Part shown: positions 46,600-57,200 of the stretch, piece after piece | Layout: the number at the start of each line of letters is the position of its first letter | Position numbering within the stretch: the first letter of the stretch is position 1 | Source of the DNA: Asterias amurensis | Lineage: Eukaryota > Echinodermata > Asteroidea > Forcipulatida > Asteriidae | Length of the DNA: 64,000 bases | Direction of reading: 5' to 3' | NCBI RefSeq assembly: GCF_032118995.1 | Contig: NC_092649.1 | Span: 29,650,927-29,714,926, forward strand | The notes under the pieces: generated by a model | What the model saw: only the letters and a program-made list of their open reading frames with translations | Told to the model about the DNA's origin: nothing | Database searches by the model: none | Position numbers and translations under genes: made by a program

Positions 46600-46980
46600 T
46601 TGGATATGGCAGATAAGCTTTTATGGGGTTTGGGATTGAGAAAATCCTTCTGTAATACCCTGTTCACACAAAGACGCCGCTTCTACTACGATGGGGAATT
46701 GGCCGATAGCGTGGCCGAGAGCGTGACCAATCGTGGGCAAACATGGGAGGATCTCCATGAGCGTGGTTGGTCGGCGTGGGATCTCCTAGGTCGGGAAGCT
46801 GCATGCTCTCCCCACGCTTATTTTGAACAAGTTCAAAATAAACATAGCCGGGTCGTGGCCGAAAATAAGCGGGGCAAAGTCGTAGTGGGCACGCCATTGT
46901 TGTACAAGCAGCGTGGTAGCACCGTGGTTAGATCTATGTGGTCGTCACAACAACGCAGCACGGTCATCACCAAGGAGTAA
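46600..46980 (+). other. GC-rich block with a 126-codon open frame, function unknown
   Basis: The open frame begins MDMADKLLWGLGLRKSF. Its composition is clearly more GC-rich than the AT-rich flanks. TATTTTGAACAAGTTCAAAATA near 46819 is a palindrome. I recognise no domain. A repeat element or captured fragment is more likely than a gene, given its place in the CXXC1 3' UTR. Confidence 0.3.
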
Positions 46981-47032
46981 AATGGGTACCTGGGAGGTTA
47001 GGGACTGTTGATGTGACTGATCAGCAACCTGA

Positions 47033-47581
47033 GCCCAATTTCATAGAGCTGCTTAAGCACAACAAGTAGCCAAGCACAACAAAATTATGCTTACCGGAAT
47101 AAGGTTACCAGCCAAACTATTATATCTCATGTACAGTTTGTTACTGGTATCCTGCTTCATCTTGCTTAGCAGACAATTGTTAATTAAAGCCATTATACAC
47201 TTTCGGTAAACAGTATTGTCCAAGTCCTACGCTTTGTGTATCACAACTTATATATAAAATAACAATCCTGTGGAAATTTAGGCTCAATCGGACATCGGAG
47301 TCGGGAGAAAATAACGGGAAAACCCACTCCTGTTTTCGCGCGTTTCGCCGTGTCATGACATGTGTTAATAACGAATCCGTAATTCTCGCTAACGAGAATT
47401 TATATTGTTTTACCGTTTTCTCAAAAAGTAAAGCATTTCAAGAGAAGTCTTTCACCATTACCTTCTATAAACCCTGTAAATTATTTGTAAATCTGTGAAC
47501 TTTTTTGTTTGTTTCTGTACCGAAAGGGTCCAATGGCTTTAAGAACAATTTTCTGATTAAGCAGCTTTATGAAGTTGGGCC
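47033..47581. mobile_element. GAGCTGCTTAAGC-family MITE split by a TTAA element
   Basis: Left CCCAATTTCATAGAGCTGC and right GCAGCTTTATGAAGTTGGGC are inverted ends. The inserted element occupies 47198-47538. Confidence 0.7.
47198..47538. mobile_element. TTAA element with ends AGCCATTATACACTTTCGG
   Basis: TTAA precedes the left end (47194-47197) and follows the right end (47539-47542). Left AGCCATTATACACTTTCGG and right CCGAAAGGGTCCAATGGCT are inverted repeats. 341 bp, no coding capacity. Confidence 0.75.
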
Positions 47582-47962
47582 TTGTTTGTCAGTGGGTTTG
47601 TCGTCTCTTTATAATACTCAGAAAAACCTTTCTTTCCCCTCGACAGAATTTTTGTTTTGTTCAAGAGCCTTTAGTCTTTGCAACAAACACGAGAAGGGTA
47701 ATTTCAGAAGTATTTAGTTTTCTTCAAAAATGACATTGGCACGGTGCATATATCCAGTCATTGGAACCAGTCTCTATGTGTAGTGGGTTTGGTTTAGGAT
47801 GGGAATGTACAGACTCTGCCAACAGAATCCTTGTATATATTACATTAAACCTTGGAAAAAACAATCTAGTCGCCATGTTTTTAAAGAGAGATTGTATGAT
47901 AGTTATTATGGACCAATGTACATTTTGTAAATTGTAAATATTACATATTTATATTGCTTTGA

Positions 47963-47968
47963 AATAAA
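47963..47968 (+). terminator. Poly(A) signal AATAAA, probable end of CXXC1 mRNA
   Basis: Canonical hexamer about 1.93 kb after the stop codon. The assignment rests on the hexamer and its position only. Confidence 0.45.
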
Positions 47969-48734
47969 ATGCACATAAAACGAATTTATAGAGCTCTGAA
48001 CGTGGACTTTTTATTGAAGTGTTTTAAAAGTTAAACAAATTATGTATAAAGATTCAAATAAAATTGTTGATGCAATTTTACTAAAAAATAGTATGACAAA
48101 CAATTGTTTAAAAAATTCTGGGCAATCTTATAACTAATATTTGAGGCCCATCCCATTAGCAACTTTTTAAGATATTGCGGTTTTGTTTCTCGGGATTAGG
48201 CCAAAGATTTCATACAGAGGTGTGGAAAATTCTTGGTCTGAGTCGTCAAACTTTTTAGGATACTGTCTGGTTTTTGATAAAACTGCCTCAAAATCAAGAT
48301 TAAAAGGAAAAGTTTTTGAGGCTGAAAAATGTTTTTTTTATAATTGTGTTGATTGGTCTGATCCAAAGTGTTGCGTTTGTAAGGTGCTACACTATCAACA
48401 GAAACTTTTTGATTGTCTGCTGCTACACGATTGTACAAAGTTTCTTTGTACTGTATGTTGTTTTGACTGCGTGTGTAAACTACAAATCCGTCCTGCCATG
48501 TGTTCAAGCTACACTTACCTAAACTAAGGCTTTAAGGAACTGTTCAACACCAATTTATTTGCAAGGACCGATTAATTGAACTAAGACCAGTGTACCAAAT
48601 AACAATTCTTTGATGCTTAGAGCTTTTAATAATTGCGTGGAAAAACGGAGTTAATTTGATAAAAACACAAATTTGTATTATTCAGAATGTGTTACGTGTA
48701 CATGTAGTTAGGAATATTTTATTTTCCTTTCTCA

Positions 48735-48845
48735 CTTGTGGGGTTGGAACAAAGAAAACACGACAGTTATAGCAGTATTTTGAACCACCGAGGCTCTGGA
48801 CTAAGAAGCCAACATTCAACCAATTGAGCTATTATATGCTATATA
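48735..48845 (-). repeat. tRNA-derived SINE-like fragment
   Basis: On the minus strand, AGCTCAATTGGTTGAATGTT (A-box region) is followed by CCTCGGTGGTTCAAAATAC (B-box region). Confidence 0.45.
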
Positions 48846-48888
48846 GCATTATAGGGACTTTAGTCGTATGTAATTGGTTGGTGGTTAT

Positions 48889-48952
48889 CTAGTTGCGATA
48901 ACAAAACCCTCCTTCTGCTGATGGCGGGAGGAGGGTTACGTTATCGCAACTA
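48889..48952. repeat. Hairpin
   Basis: CTAGTTGCGATAACAAAACC pairs with GGTTACGTTATCGCAACTAG apart from one or two mismatches, and CTCC meets GGAG inside. The loop is very short. Confidence 0.7.
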
Positions 48953-49554
48953 GTGCTTTTTTTAGTGGTTTCAAGTTTTTTAAATACATGCATCTCTGTT
49001 TGGTGGGTGGGTGGTGCCAGTCAAAGGATGGAGGCGGAAGCCAAACTGTCGTGCATCAGGGATCAAACCATGATATTTTGATACAACAATTAGCAGAACC
49101 ACCAACCAACATGACCGGCATCAGTTTGTCATATAAAAAAGGGTGTGTTGTAATGGGATTACATAGCATACTGACAACATAAGCAATACTACAATACCGG
49201 ACACTCCTATAAAAACTATTCCCAACTACTTGCAACTTGTACAATGAGTAATGACGTGTCGGCGACCTCTACTAACAACATGAATAGACTGTTTACATTC
49301 AATCAATGGACTTGCACATGTGACTGTCATGTGACTGACCTTCTTGACTGGGGATGCTGGGTACTTTCCAAGATATTTGGCAATCTTCCTCCATTTAGTG
49401 ATCAAATAACCAAATAAATATATTTTAGTTCTTTTATAATCTGCCTTAGTCCTCAATATTATTTCATTGTTCATCATCGAAAACCTCCATGATCAGAGAA
49501 AGCGTTAATTCCTCCCTGCATGCTTGGAGGTCCATGCTTGTGCTCGTCACGACG

Positions 49555-50135
49555 AAGAAATAACGGTCCCCTTAAACAGCGCCCCTTAAGGTTAAGTTAG
49601 GCTGTGTACGAAACGGTGACTTCGGCTTGAGCTACGGCTAGATCACCGCGTCTGCAAGTGATAAAGAATAGGCAGACGCGCGCGATCTAGTCGTATCTCC
49701 AGCGAACTCACTGTTTCGGACACGGCCGGCCTTAGACTAGTTTAGTTAACGGTCCCTTTAAATAGCGCCCCCTATAGATAACGAACAGTTTTTATCAACC
49801 TTGTCCCTTTGGACAACTTCGTATCCATAAAGGCAGCGCGCTATAACATCGTCCCCCAACTATCAGCAAAGCATGCTGGGAAACAGGGGGACGAGCGGAA
49901 GCGCATTGGTAATCGTGAGAACGACAATGCGGGGTGCACGCAGCGTGAGCAAGGTTGTGTGATGACGTCATAATAATCTGGTGTAAGACTAAACTGTAAG
50001 AGGGCGCTATTTATGGGGACCGTTAATTAAACTAGACTACATTCACCGATGGAGGCGCTATTTATGGGGACCGTTAATTAAACTAAACACTTTTGTCCAA
50101 TGAGAGCGCTATTTATAGGGACCGTTAGATAACTA
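49555..50135. repeat. Cluster of AACGGTCCC / AGCGCCCC ends
   Basis: TAACGGTCCCCTTAAACAGC at 49561 and TAACGGTCCCTTTAAATAGC at about 49749 lie in one orientation. GCGCTATTTATGGGGACCGT at about 50006 and 50055, and GCGCTATTTATAGGGACCGT at about 50107, lie in the other. At least five terminal-repeat-like blocks within 600 bp suggest several MITE copies nested or arrayed together. Confidence 0.6.
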
Positions 50136-51056
50136 AACTATTAATTAATTAGAGAGACAAAAGGGCCAAATGAGATCCCTTTGAATGATCCCGTCCCCCT
50201 TTGACTCCCTTTGAATTGTTCTATGGTAAGAAATGCTGCGACTCTAGCTTTTCATTCAATTACAATGATGTTAACGGATAACCAGTCGGGTTTCCTGTAA
50301 ATGGTTAATTAAATCTATAAGTATGATTTATTTTATACACATTTCATGCCCTCGACCGAACTGAAAGTGAATGGGTTTTTTGCTTTTAAAAAACTATCTA
50401 TAACTATTCTTTTATAAAAATTATACGACTGACGACAAAAACAACAAAAAATGGGTGAACAGTAAGCACCCGTCTACACTTGCATTCTGTAACTCACGGT
50501 CTTTTTTAATATAAATAGCATTAACAAGGACTTCCTTTGGTTAAATTTTGAGGTAAATCAAAGAGAAACGGTTTCGGAGGATGAAAAACGTCAATATACC
50601 CCTTCTTGACGTTTTTTTTCCTTCAAAAGTCGGCCAAAAAATGTAGTTTCCAAATCTCCTGAAATTTCATACAGCAGATGTGTTCTGGTGGAGTGAAAGG
50701 AACCGTACATTATTGGTTTGAGCGTCTACCTTGGGAACTTGATTTTCAATACTTTCAATGTGCCTCAAAATAAAGGTTGTGTGTTGATTTGATGTCTAGT
50801 ACTAGTTATTAGTAGAATTTTAAAATTAAACTCGGAACGCAATGAGAAGGTGGCCCAGTGTGGGCCCCAGACTCTGAACGCAAATGCACTGGGTTGTGGG
50901 CTGGGCTGTTTGAGAGTCTGACTTTTGCAAGGAGTCTATAGATGATAAGTGTTCATAGACCTCAGTGTAGGTGCTCTTGAATTTTAGGCTTGTGACATCA
51001 TAATGCAGATTCACAGAAAATCTAATGGCAAATCGCAACGCCTGTTCTTTAATTAA

Positions 51057-51722
51057 AGGCACTGGACACTATCATCCTATTGTTAACAGTACATGTGTAA
51101 TAGGTGCGTTCGATTAGCTTCCCTATGTCGACCCCGCAGTGCTCATTTGGGTGCACCCCTGACAAGAGCTGATTGAACAATCACTCACCCTCTCATGGTG
51201 AAGTCATCTGCACATCGTGCCAGCCCCCGAGTGGCCCGCTCCACAAGCAGGGCACTTGGGGCTGACCAGGGTGAGCCCCTGGAATGACGTCAAACAAAGC
51301 TATTTGAACATACCGGGGGCAGATTGGGGTCGACCCGGGGAAGCTAAATGAACACACCCTATAACTCAAAATAATTATTAGCACAAAATTATAAAAACTT
51401 ACTTGGTGTCAATGGAAAGCTGTTGATAGTATAAAACATTGTGAGATGCGGCTCCCTCTAATGTAAAAGAGTTTTTGAAAAAGAAGTAATTTCTCACTAA
51501 AATATTTGAATTGAATTTGAGATCTCAGCTGAGGTCTTGAATTCGTCTGAAAGCACACAACTTGTGCGACAAGGGTGTTTTTTCTTCCATTATTCTTTCG
51601 CAACTGCAACAACCATGCTGAGTTCAAACTTTCACAGGTTTGTTATTTGATGCATTCGTTGAGATACACCAAGTGAGAAGACTGGTCTTTGCCAATTACC
51701 AAACGTGTCCATCCCAGTGCCT
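51057..51722. mobile_element. TTAA MITE (AGGCACTGGACAC) carrying a nested MITE
   Basis: TTAA at 51053-51056 and 51723-51726 flank the element exactly. Body landmarks GATAGTATAAAACATTGTGA and GAGATACACCAAGTGAGAAG match 13291-15350. It is interrupted by 51103-51359. Confidence 0.8.
51103..51359 (-). mobile_element. GTTCGTTTAGCTTCCC MITE, third copy
   Basis: Left GGTGCGTTCGATTAGCTTCC and right GGGAAGCTAAATGAACACACC are inverted. Its reverse complement aligns with 1303-1565 from end to end. It contains TGACGTCA at 51285. Confidence 0.75.
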
Positions 51723-52239
51723 TTAATAATAGATTCGATAGATGTTTTTAGAAAATTGTACAGCAACGAAAAACCTAAATGTAATTATTAGAATAAAAGT
51801 AATATCAACAAAAAGATTAAACACATGAACATCATAACAAATAATAATAAGCCCCTTTGGACGCCAAGTCAGGTGTAATAAAGAGCTATGAACTGTCTCA
51901 GTTTATTAATCTTAATAAAGCATTTTTGTCTATCTGTAATATAAAACGTCACATTTATAGTGTGTCACTTTTGTAAAAAATGTTAATACATAAAAACGTC
52001 ATGGAAAAATATTCCTTTTAAAAGTACAAATGGAATGCAATATCAATAAATAGCATCTGATAAGGAAAAAGGGTGAGCTTTTCAAAGTATTACTCCCTGA
52101 AAATTGCACATTATACTAACGATGTGATCAAAGCTGAGACAATGTCGTTCCTTGTGAATAAATAAAGGTGTTGACAAAAATATATTAACTCCTACATAGA
52201 AATAACTGTAAGAAATTGTTATTAAAAACACGTAGTTAA

Positions 52240-52618
52240 AGGAACACGTTGCCTTGGATCGGACGAGTTGGTCTATAAAAAGCGTTTGTAACCGCTTTTT
52301 ATAAAATGCATACGGTTGGAAAGATGTTTTCAAAGTAGAATACAAAGATCCACACAAGTTTGCTTCGAAATAGCGTGGTTTTCCTTTTACTGCGCGAGCT
52401 AACAGGGTCGGCCATTTATGGGAGTCAACAATTTGGCTCCCATAAATGGCCGACCGTGTTAGTCGACGAGGTAAAAGGAAAACTGTGCATTTCAAGGATG
52501 TTTGTGTGGATCATTGTATTCTACTTTTACAAAATCTTTCTACCCATATGCATTTTATAAAAAAACAGTTACAAACACTTTTCAAAGACCAACTCGACCG
52601 ATCCAAGGCAACGTGTTT
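52240..52618. mobile_element. Palindromic TTAA MITE, second copy
   Basis: Left TTAA (52236-52239) then AGGAACACGTTGCCTTGGAT; right ATCCAAGGCAACGTGTT, with the last few bases degraded. The centre again contains GGCCATTTATGGGAGTCAA. Same family as 34851-35242. Confidence 0.78.
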
Positions 52619-52639
52619 AGTAACGTTAAAGTAACGGCT

Positions 52640-54247
52640 TAGGTTTCCCCCAGTAGGGTTTTCCCTCCAATGTTTATAATACAGGTTTCTACAAAACATC
52701 CTTTCTTCACAAGTATGTTCAAAGGTGTATGGCACTTATTGCAAGCTCTTTGGTTTCATTACTAAAATAATGTAATTTAAAAGCCGAAAATGACAAAAAT
52801 ATATTCAACATGTACTTAAGTCCAATCAAAAACATAATTAGATTGCAAACATCTTCACAAATTTCTCTAGAAATGAAGTCCCTGAACCAGTCTTTAAAAT
52901 GAATGATGGATACAAATTTACAGATTTTGAAAATTTAGGTTTGCACCAAAAGTAAATAGGCATAAGTACACTCTCTTATAAAAATGTTAAGTCAAGAATA
53001 GTTAAAATAGAGGAGAGAAACTCACTTAAGAAATAAAAATAATAATGTATTTTATTTACAATTATACACAAATTTGATCTAATATTGTCAAATATTCAGA
53101 AAAGGGCTTATATCACATAATTGAATGTTGTGTTTTACAAAGAGCCAAAAGCCCAAAATAATGCTGTAGTACGTTGCAACTGAAGAGTGTACATGTAGGT
53201 CAAATCTAAGCACAGTCTAAAATGTTTACAAATCCCATGTCAATCGTTTTGACATATGTGGTTCTTCATAAAATGATGTCGATATGTTGGAGAACAAAGT
53301 TACTTGTGATAAATAATGCAAGAAATCTCACTAAAAATAAATAAGGTATAAAACCGTTACTAGCCACACACTATTTCAAGCAAATTTATAAGTTAACATT
53401 AAGCTGTCATTGAAAATTAGTAATAAAATTGAAATCATTAAGATATTATTAAAACAAAATTATTGCAGACTTATGAGTATCAATATAAGAACAAAGATTC
53501 TGTGAAAATTCAAATTTTCTCCACAATTCCATTGAGTAGATTTGGAAACGATTCTTGTATTATTTCAGATAAAGAAATTTGATTGTCATTGTCCCCAAAA
53601 TGTCATCAGAAATACACACTTAAACGAGAAGCCATTTTCATTGAGCTTCTAAAGCAGGTAGACAACACTGGTTACAGACCGATCCATTAAGACACTGCCC
53701 CATTACGTATTGACCAATCACAACCCAGTCCGACAATTTAAGGTCCGACATGCGTGCGCGTATGCTTGGCGTGCGCGGCAAAGTTGTGCAGAAAGGCATT
53801 GGAGAGGCTCACGTGTTCTTGCTCACATGTGCGCCATGGGTGGAGTCTAATGGACCGGTATCCACTATTTTTGTGAACCAACATATCCTTGAAATAACAA
53901 ATCTATGAAAAGTTAACGCTTAATCCTAGTGGCATAACCAGCGGTAGCGTTCTGCCCAGAAACCATACCCCCCCCACCCCCAGAACAAAAAATGCACAAA
54001 TGAAAATGACTGGTTATGCAATTGCTCAATTGGTTATCGGAGTCTTTAGAACATACCAACAAGCCCTATTTGTTTTCAATGTTTCAACCAACGAGTTAGA
54101 GCCTTGGGAGATCAAACCTAATTATTTTACTTATTTCTAAAACTTATAATCATTTTTCAAACCTATAATCATTTCTAAAAATCAATAGTCATTTCTCAAA
54201 CCAATAGACATTGTTCGTTCCATCACAGTATTGTGCACATCTTTCTC
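52640..54247. other. Intergenic / probable 3' UTR of the WD-repeat gene
   Basis: AT-rich, no gene seen. On the minus strand an AATAAA (TTTATT at 53051-53056) lies about 1.2 kb past the stop of the WD gene and is the best candidate poly(A) signal. CATGCGTGCGCGTATGC and nearby GC-rich words at about 53750-53780 stand out from the background. Confidence 0.4.
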
Positions 54248-57200
54248 TCACACAATACTACATAACCTTGATATCTTGCGATCCCCACTGTCACTCGATG
54301 TACTGCTCCCATTCGTAACGACAGAAACCCTACCACGAAGCTTTCCATTCCCTGTATCTCCATTTCCCAACCCACTGTCCTCCTCCATGGTCGGGCAATG
54401 GATGTTGAATGCCATCAGCTGTCCGATCTTGGTGCAAGCGATGACCGTATCCTTTTTGGTTCTGATCTTGGTCAGATTTGAGTAGGTGTAGAGGTTGGTG
54501 ACAAGCCGGCCATTATCTACTCTCCACAATTTCACTTTCTGCACAACAAAACAAAAAGCAAGAAATATAGATCATAAAAACGTTGTTACAGTAATCTGAA
54601 TGTGTTCTTATGTGAATATTTGGTGTATATGAGTGCATTTTCGCAGAGTAAAAAATCGCAAGGTGAAATCTGGGCAATTCCATTTCCAAGTTGAGTGGAA
54701 TGGAAAAGTCACATTTCACCGAGACATTGTAATCTGTAACATTAATTTCAAACAGAATGCATTCAGTATTCGTGTCTCACAAATACATCCTTGTCATTTG
54801 AAATGTTTACACTAACACAAAATAAACACTCAAAGAATTCTATAATCTAAAACAATGTGAATGAGTCTTTGTCTGAGATCTTTGCCTCGTTAGGGGAATT
54901 ACTATTATTATTATTTTAGAACTGACGCTAATTTAGATTGAAAACAATAATCCACTTGTAAAACTTGCCACATCCATACACGATGGCCAGATACTTGGAT
55001 GAGATTTGATGAAGATGACAATTCCCAGACCCAGAACCTTCAAAATGTTACAATTCAAGAGGTTTACAGACTCTGTGCATCACCAGAAATACAAACCAAC
55101 AAGGTTTGGACACAATGTGCACTATTTCTTTCTCTGTCTTTGGTGACTGCTATACTTCTTTCAAGACAATTTGAGGGGAAAATCCTTAGTAATCACAAGT
55201 CTGCATATAACTAGACCTTTGGATCTTCATACCAACTCAACTTGAGAGACAACTCAAGTCCAGACAAGTCATGAAATAACTCACCCTATCATTGGCTCCA
55301 GTTACAAGGAATCGATTATTCTCGGTGAAACACATGCAGTTTACTACACCAGGCTGTACAATAACAAAAAAACAGAAGTAAATATATCAAGGCTTTTTGG
55401 TGCTAAATCGACAAGAAGGACCTCGTCTTTTCTTCACAGATCAGATGTGCTTTGTTTGAATTGCTTACTCTGGCAAACTCCAAGGCTTGGGAGAGTAGGC
55501 TTATTGAGCCCTTGCATGCGCGTCACATGCGGCGACTGTTGCCACGCTCACCATGTTGTTGGGCAGTTAGGTTTACGTGTATTAACGCCACGTCGCCAAA
55601 AATGCGCACTTCACTGCATAACGCACAGCATAGAGTTATATAAAAAAAACGCACAGTGAAATTGCCCACCAGTATGGCGCATTCAAGATTTTTTTAAAGA
55701 TGACATAAGGTGAAATGGGTCAATAGCGATGTGTAAATAACAGTAGTAGTAGACTGTCCTTGTATAGCACACAATTGGGATCGAGGCCCACATCGAGACA
55801 TAAAACCTCACCAGTGTCTCGACCTCCTCAAAGCTTTAATTTTCAGAATTTTGTTGAGCTTTGTCTTGCTTTAGTTGAAAAAGTCACTTGTCACAATCAT
55901 ACATTGACTAAACAAAGTAAAAAGCAGTGGGACTTTTTTTCTTTTTCTAGAGTTAAGGAATGTCTCACAGTGTATAATGACTAAGGAACCCTGGCCGCAA
56001 ACTACCCCCAATAATCGACCATGGTATGCTGGAATATTGGACTTGATGCCAAATACAGTGATAGACAATCCTTGTTAAAGGACAAAGGTCTGGAATCAAC
56101 AACTTGGGGTAGTAGTGGGGTTTAAAGTTACATTTTTTTCTGTGAATCAGCTTAGAAATGTGAAAAAAGGACTTTCAAAGTTTATAGAAAATTTAAAAGT
56201 TTTTATCACCTTTTCGATCTGATAGAGTGGTTCCATCGTTTTCAAATGCCATACAATCACATAGGGATCATCGTACGCTGACGCCAATAAAGTACCATCA
56301 TCACTCAATGCCATGTTGGTCACCCCTGAACTCTGTTCCAACAATGACCCCAGGTCAGATACATCACCCGAATCAGGTGACCAAAGTTTTAAATGTAGCT
56401 CCCCGCAAGATGTCCCAAAGAGAAGAATATTCTGTGGTGTCAGGACTGCGCAGGTCACGTCCCCGGCTGTATTGGTGTTATACACAACTACTTTCTTACA
56501 CTGCTTTATATCCCACACATGGATCATATTGTAAAACGTCAAGCAGACCATGTAGTGATCATCGGGTCGGATCCAGATACGACACACCCCGGAATCATGG
56601 CCAGTGAATTTATGGTGGACTTTTCCCGTCTGGATCTTCCACATGACGACGGTTGAATCCTGGCTGCCGGTGAAAGCAAACTGGTTGCTATGGCTGACCT
56701 CTATGCAGGTGACTTCATTACTGTGGTCCTGAAGGATGAACTTGTCAAGTCCCGTTGTGGCGTCCCATACATGGATTTTGTTGAGTGAGGATTTAGCAAA
56801 GGGATCAATGCCTTTGAAGATCACATATCTGCCATAAACAAAGAACAAATAAATATTTGTCATGACATTGTTAATTGGCTCTATTTCATCTCATCCATTG
56901 TCATGTCAATGCCCCCTGGTCATTGCCTTGGTGCCCTTCAAATACTCAGAACAATTTCCTCATAGGGTGCCCTATACCAAGGAGAAACTGCCTTGGTGCC
57001 CTTGCCCTCTGTTACCACAGAGTACTATTTAGCATGTCATGGCTGAGCTGTCTAATGCAACAAATTTTTCACCTTTTAAAAAATAATTTTGTACATGAAG
57101 GAGCAACAATTATATGTAGCTTGTGCTCATGTGTACTTCACACTACAATGCATTCTTTGCTTACACCACTCTTCCAGAATTTCAGTGCATACATGTAGAT

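Larger units (their letters stand above)
46032..47985 (+). other. Probable CXXC1 3' UTR, about 1.95 kb, rich in repeats
   Basis: The first well-placed AATAAA after the stop is at 47963-47968, suggesting cleavage near 47985. The interval contains a SINE (46070-46200), a GC-rich block with an open frame (46600-46980) and a nested MITE pair (47033-47581). An AATAAA at about 46843 lies within the GC-rich block and could give a shorter transcript. Confidence 0.5.

Noticed and set aside
56227-56607. Plus-strand 126-codon frame opposite the WD gene
   Set aside because: It is the antisense of a confidently assigned WD-repeat exon.
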